Source: Desulfobacterales bacterium (lineage in GTDB: Bacteria > Desulfobacterota > Desulfobacteria > Desulfobacterales > UBA5852). Taken from it: a stretch of DNA of 5,306 nucleotides. The stretch covers positions 1-5,306 of the forward strand of contig JAERRP010000828.1 in NCBI GenBank assembly GCA_016735415.1. The letters run 5' to 3'. The translations under genes and the position numbers were made by a program. Below, piece by piece: positions 4,959 through 5,306 of the stretch (within the stretch, counting starts at the first letter, position 1; each line of letters opens with the position of its first letter). The notes under the pieces were generated by a model. That model worked only from the letters and a program-made list of their open reading frames with translations. It had not been told where the DNA came from and searched no databases.

Positions 4959-5306
4959 TCAACGCCTCATATTTGAAAATGCCGCAACTGCCGCATAGGC
5001 ACTGCTGATGGCCAATCCTGATCCGCATTTCATACGCATCCAGTCCTGATGGGCCAGAATGGACCCGGCTGCAAACAGGTTTTCCAATGCCGGCTCACCC
5101 GAACGGTTAAGGGGACGGAATTGATCATCGATGTTCAAACCGGCCCGGTTGACCGGGTGCCCCCGCAAATCCAGAAAATGCTCACAGTGCCAATGATTTC
5201 TGTTTTCCGGCTGATGAACCGGAAGATCAAAGAGGGGTTCCCGAATCCTGTCCCGATCAGCCCTGAGCCCATGGGCCCAGAACCGTCCTGTTGCCAGGAT
5301 GACCCC
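4959..5306 (-). CDS. glpB: GlpB-like anaerobic glycerol-3-phosphate dehydrogenase subunit, C-terminal 115 residues (cut by right window edge)
   Basis: The frame is open from the window edge (GVILATGRFWAHGL) to a TGA at 4961-4959. It is thus the end of a longer protein; full GlpB proteins are around 400 residues. ILATGRF near the fragment start is the ATG motif of FAD-binding oxidoreductases of this group. LPVHQPENR (29-37) and RGHPVNRAGLNIDDQFRP follow. ALENLFAAGSILAHQD (73-88) then KCGSGLAISSAYAAVAAF is the typical C-terminal FAD-contact region. In E. coli, GlpB acts with GlpA and GlpC to oxidise glycerol-3-phosphate and feed electrons to the quinone pool anaerobically. Sitting just upstream of a glycerol importer, it fits a glycerol-oxidation locus. 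A related FAD-dependent oxidoreductase of another pathway cannot be excluded from the C-terminus alone. Confidence 0.75.
   Translation of the reverse strand, partial: GVILATGRFWAHGLRADRDRIREPLFDLPVHQPENRNHWHCEHFLDLRGHPVNRAGLNIDDQFRPLNRSGEPALENLFAAGSILAHQDWMRMKCGSGLAISSAYAAVAAFSNMRR

Noticed and set aside
1..5306. CRISPR arrays, tRNA or rRNA genes, insertion sequences
   Set aside because: No direct-repeat arrays with spacers, no tRNA- or rRNA-like segments and no transposase or terminal repeats were seen; nearly all of the window is coding.

Overview
All genes in this window lie on the minus strand, so transcription runs from right to left. They form one transport locus that matches the glycerol ABC importer described in rhizobia (glpS-glpT-glpP-glpQ-glpU-glpV). 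It sits directly downstream of the 3' end of a gene resembling subunit B of the anaerobic glycerol-3-phosphate dehydrogenase (GlpB). The pairing with a GlpB-type enzyme rather than aerobic GlpD, the moderate GC content and the heptamer-periodic intergenic tracts suggest an anaerobic or sulfate-reducing bacterium, perhaps in the Desulfobacterota. That placement is an inference; the sequence itself carries no taxonomic marker.

Layout in transcription order: (1) 5306-4959, last 115 codons of a GlpB-like flavoprotein, entering from the right edge. (2) 4958-4863, a 96-bp spacer with a plausible sigma-70-type promoter for the transporter operon. (3) 4862-3753, ATPase GlpS. (4) 3766-2681, ATPase GlpT, overlapping GlpS by 14 nt. 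(5) 2680-2621, a 60-bp AT-rich spacer built largely from degenerate 7-bp units. (6) 2620-1745, permease GlpP. (7) 1748-945, permease GlpQ, coupled to GlpP by an ATGA overlap. (8) 934-650, a 94-residue DUF2160-type membrane protein, GlpU. (9) 649-472, a 178-bp spacer with a perfect Shine-Dalgarno sequence that serves no full gene. (10) 471-1, the first 157 codons of the secreted substrate-binding protein GlpV, cut by the left edge.

Inferred mechanism: GlpV captures the substrate (probably glycerol) outside the inner membrane and delivers it to a GlpP-GlpQ channel. A GlpS-GlpT ATPase heterodimer powers transport, and GlpU is an accessory membrane protein of unknown role. A kinase outside the window would phosphorylate the glycerol, and the GlpB-containing dehydrogenase would oxidise glycerol-3-phosphate and pass electrons to the membrane. 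The most striking feature is that the two ATPases carry complementary motif losses. Together they should form one canonical and one degenerate ATP site, which is unusual for an importer.
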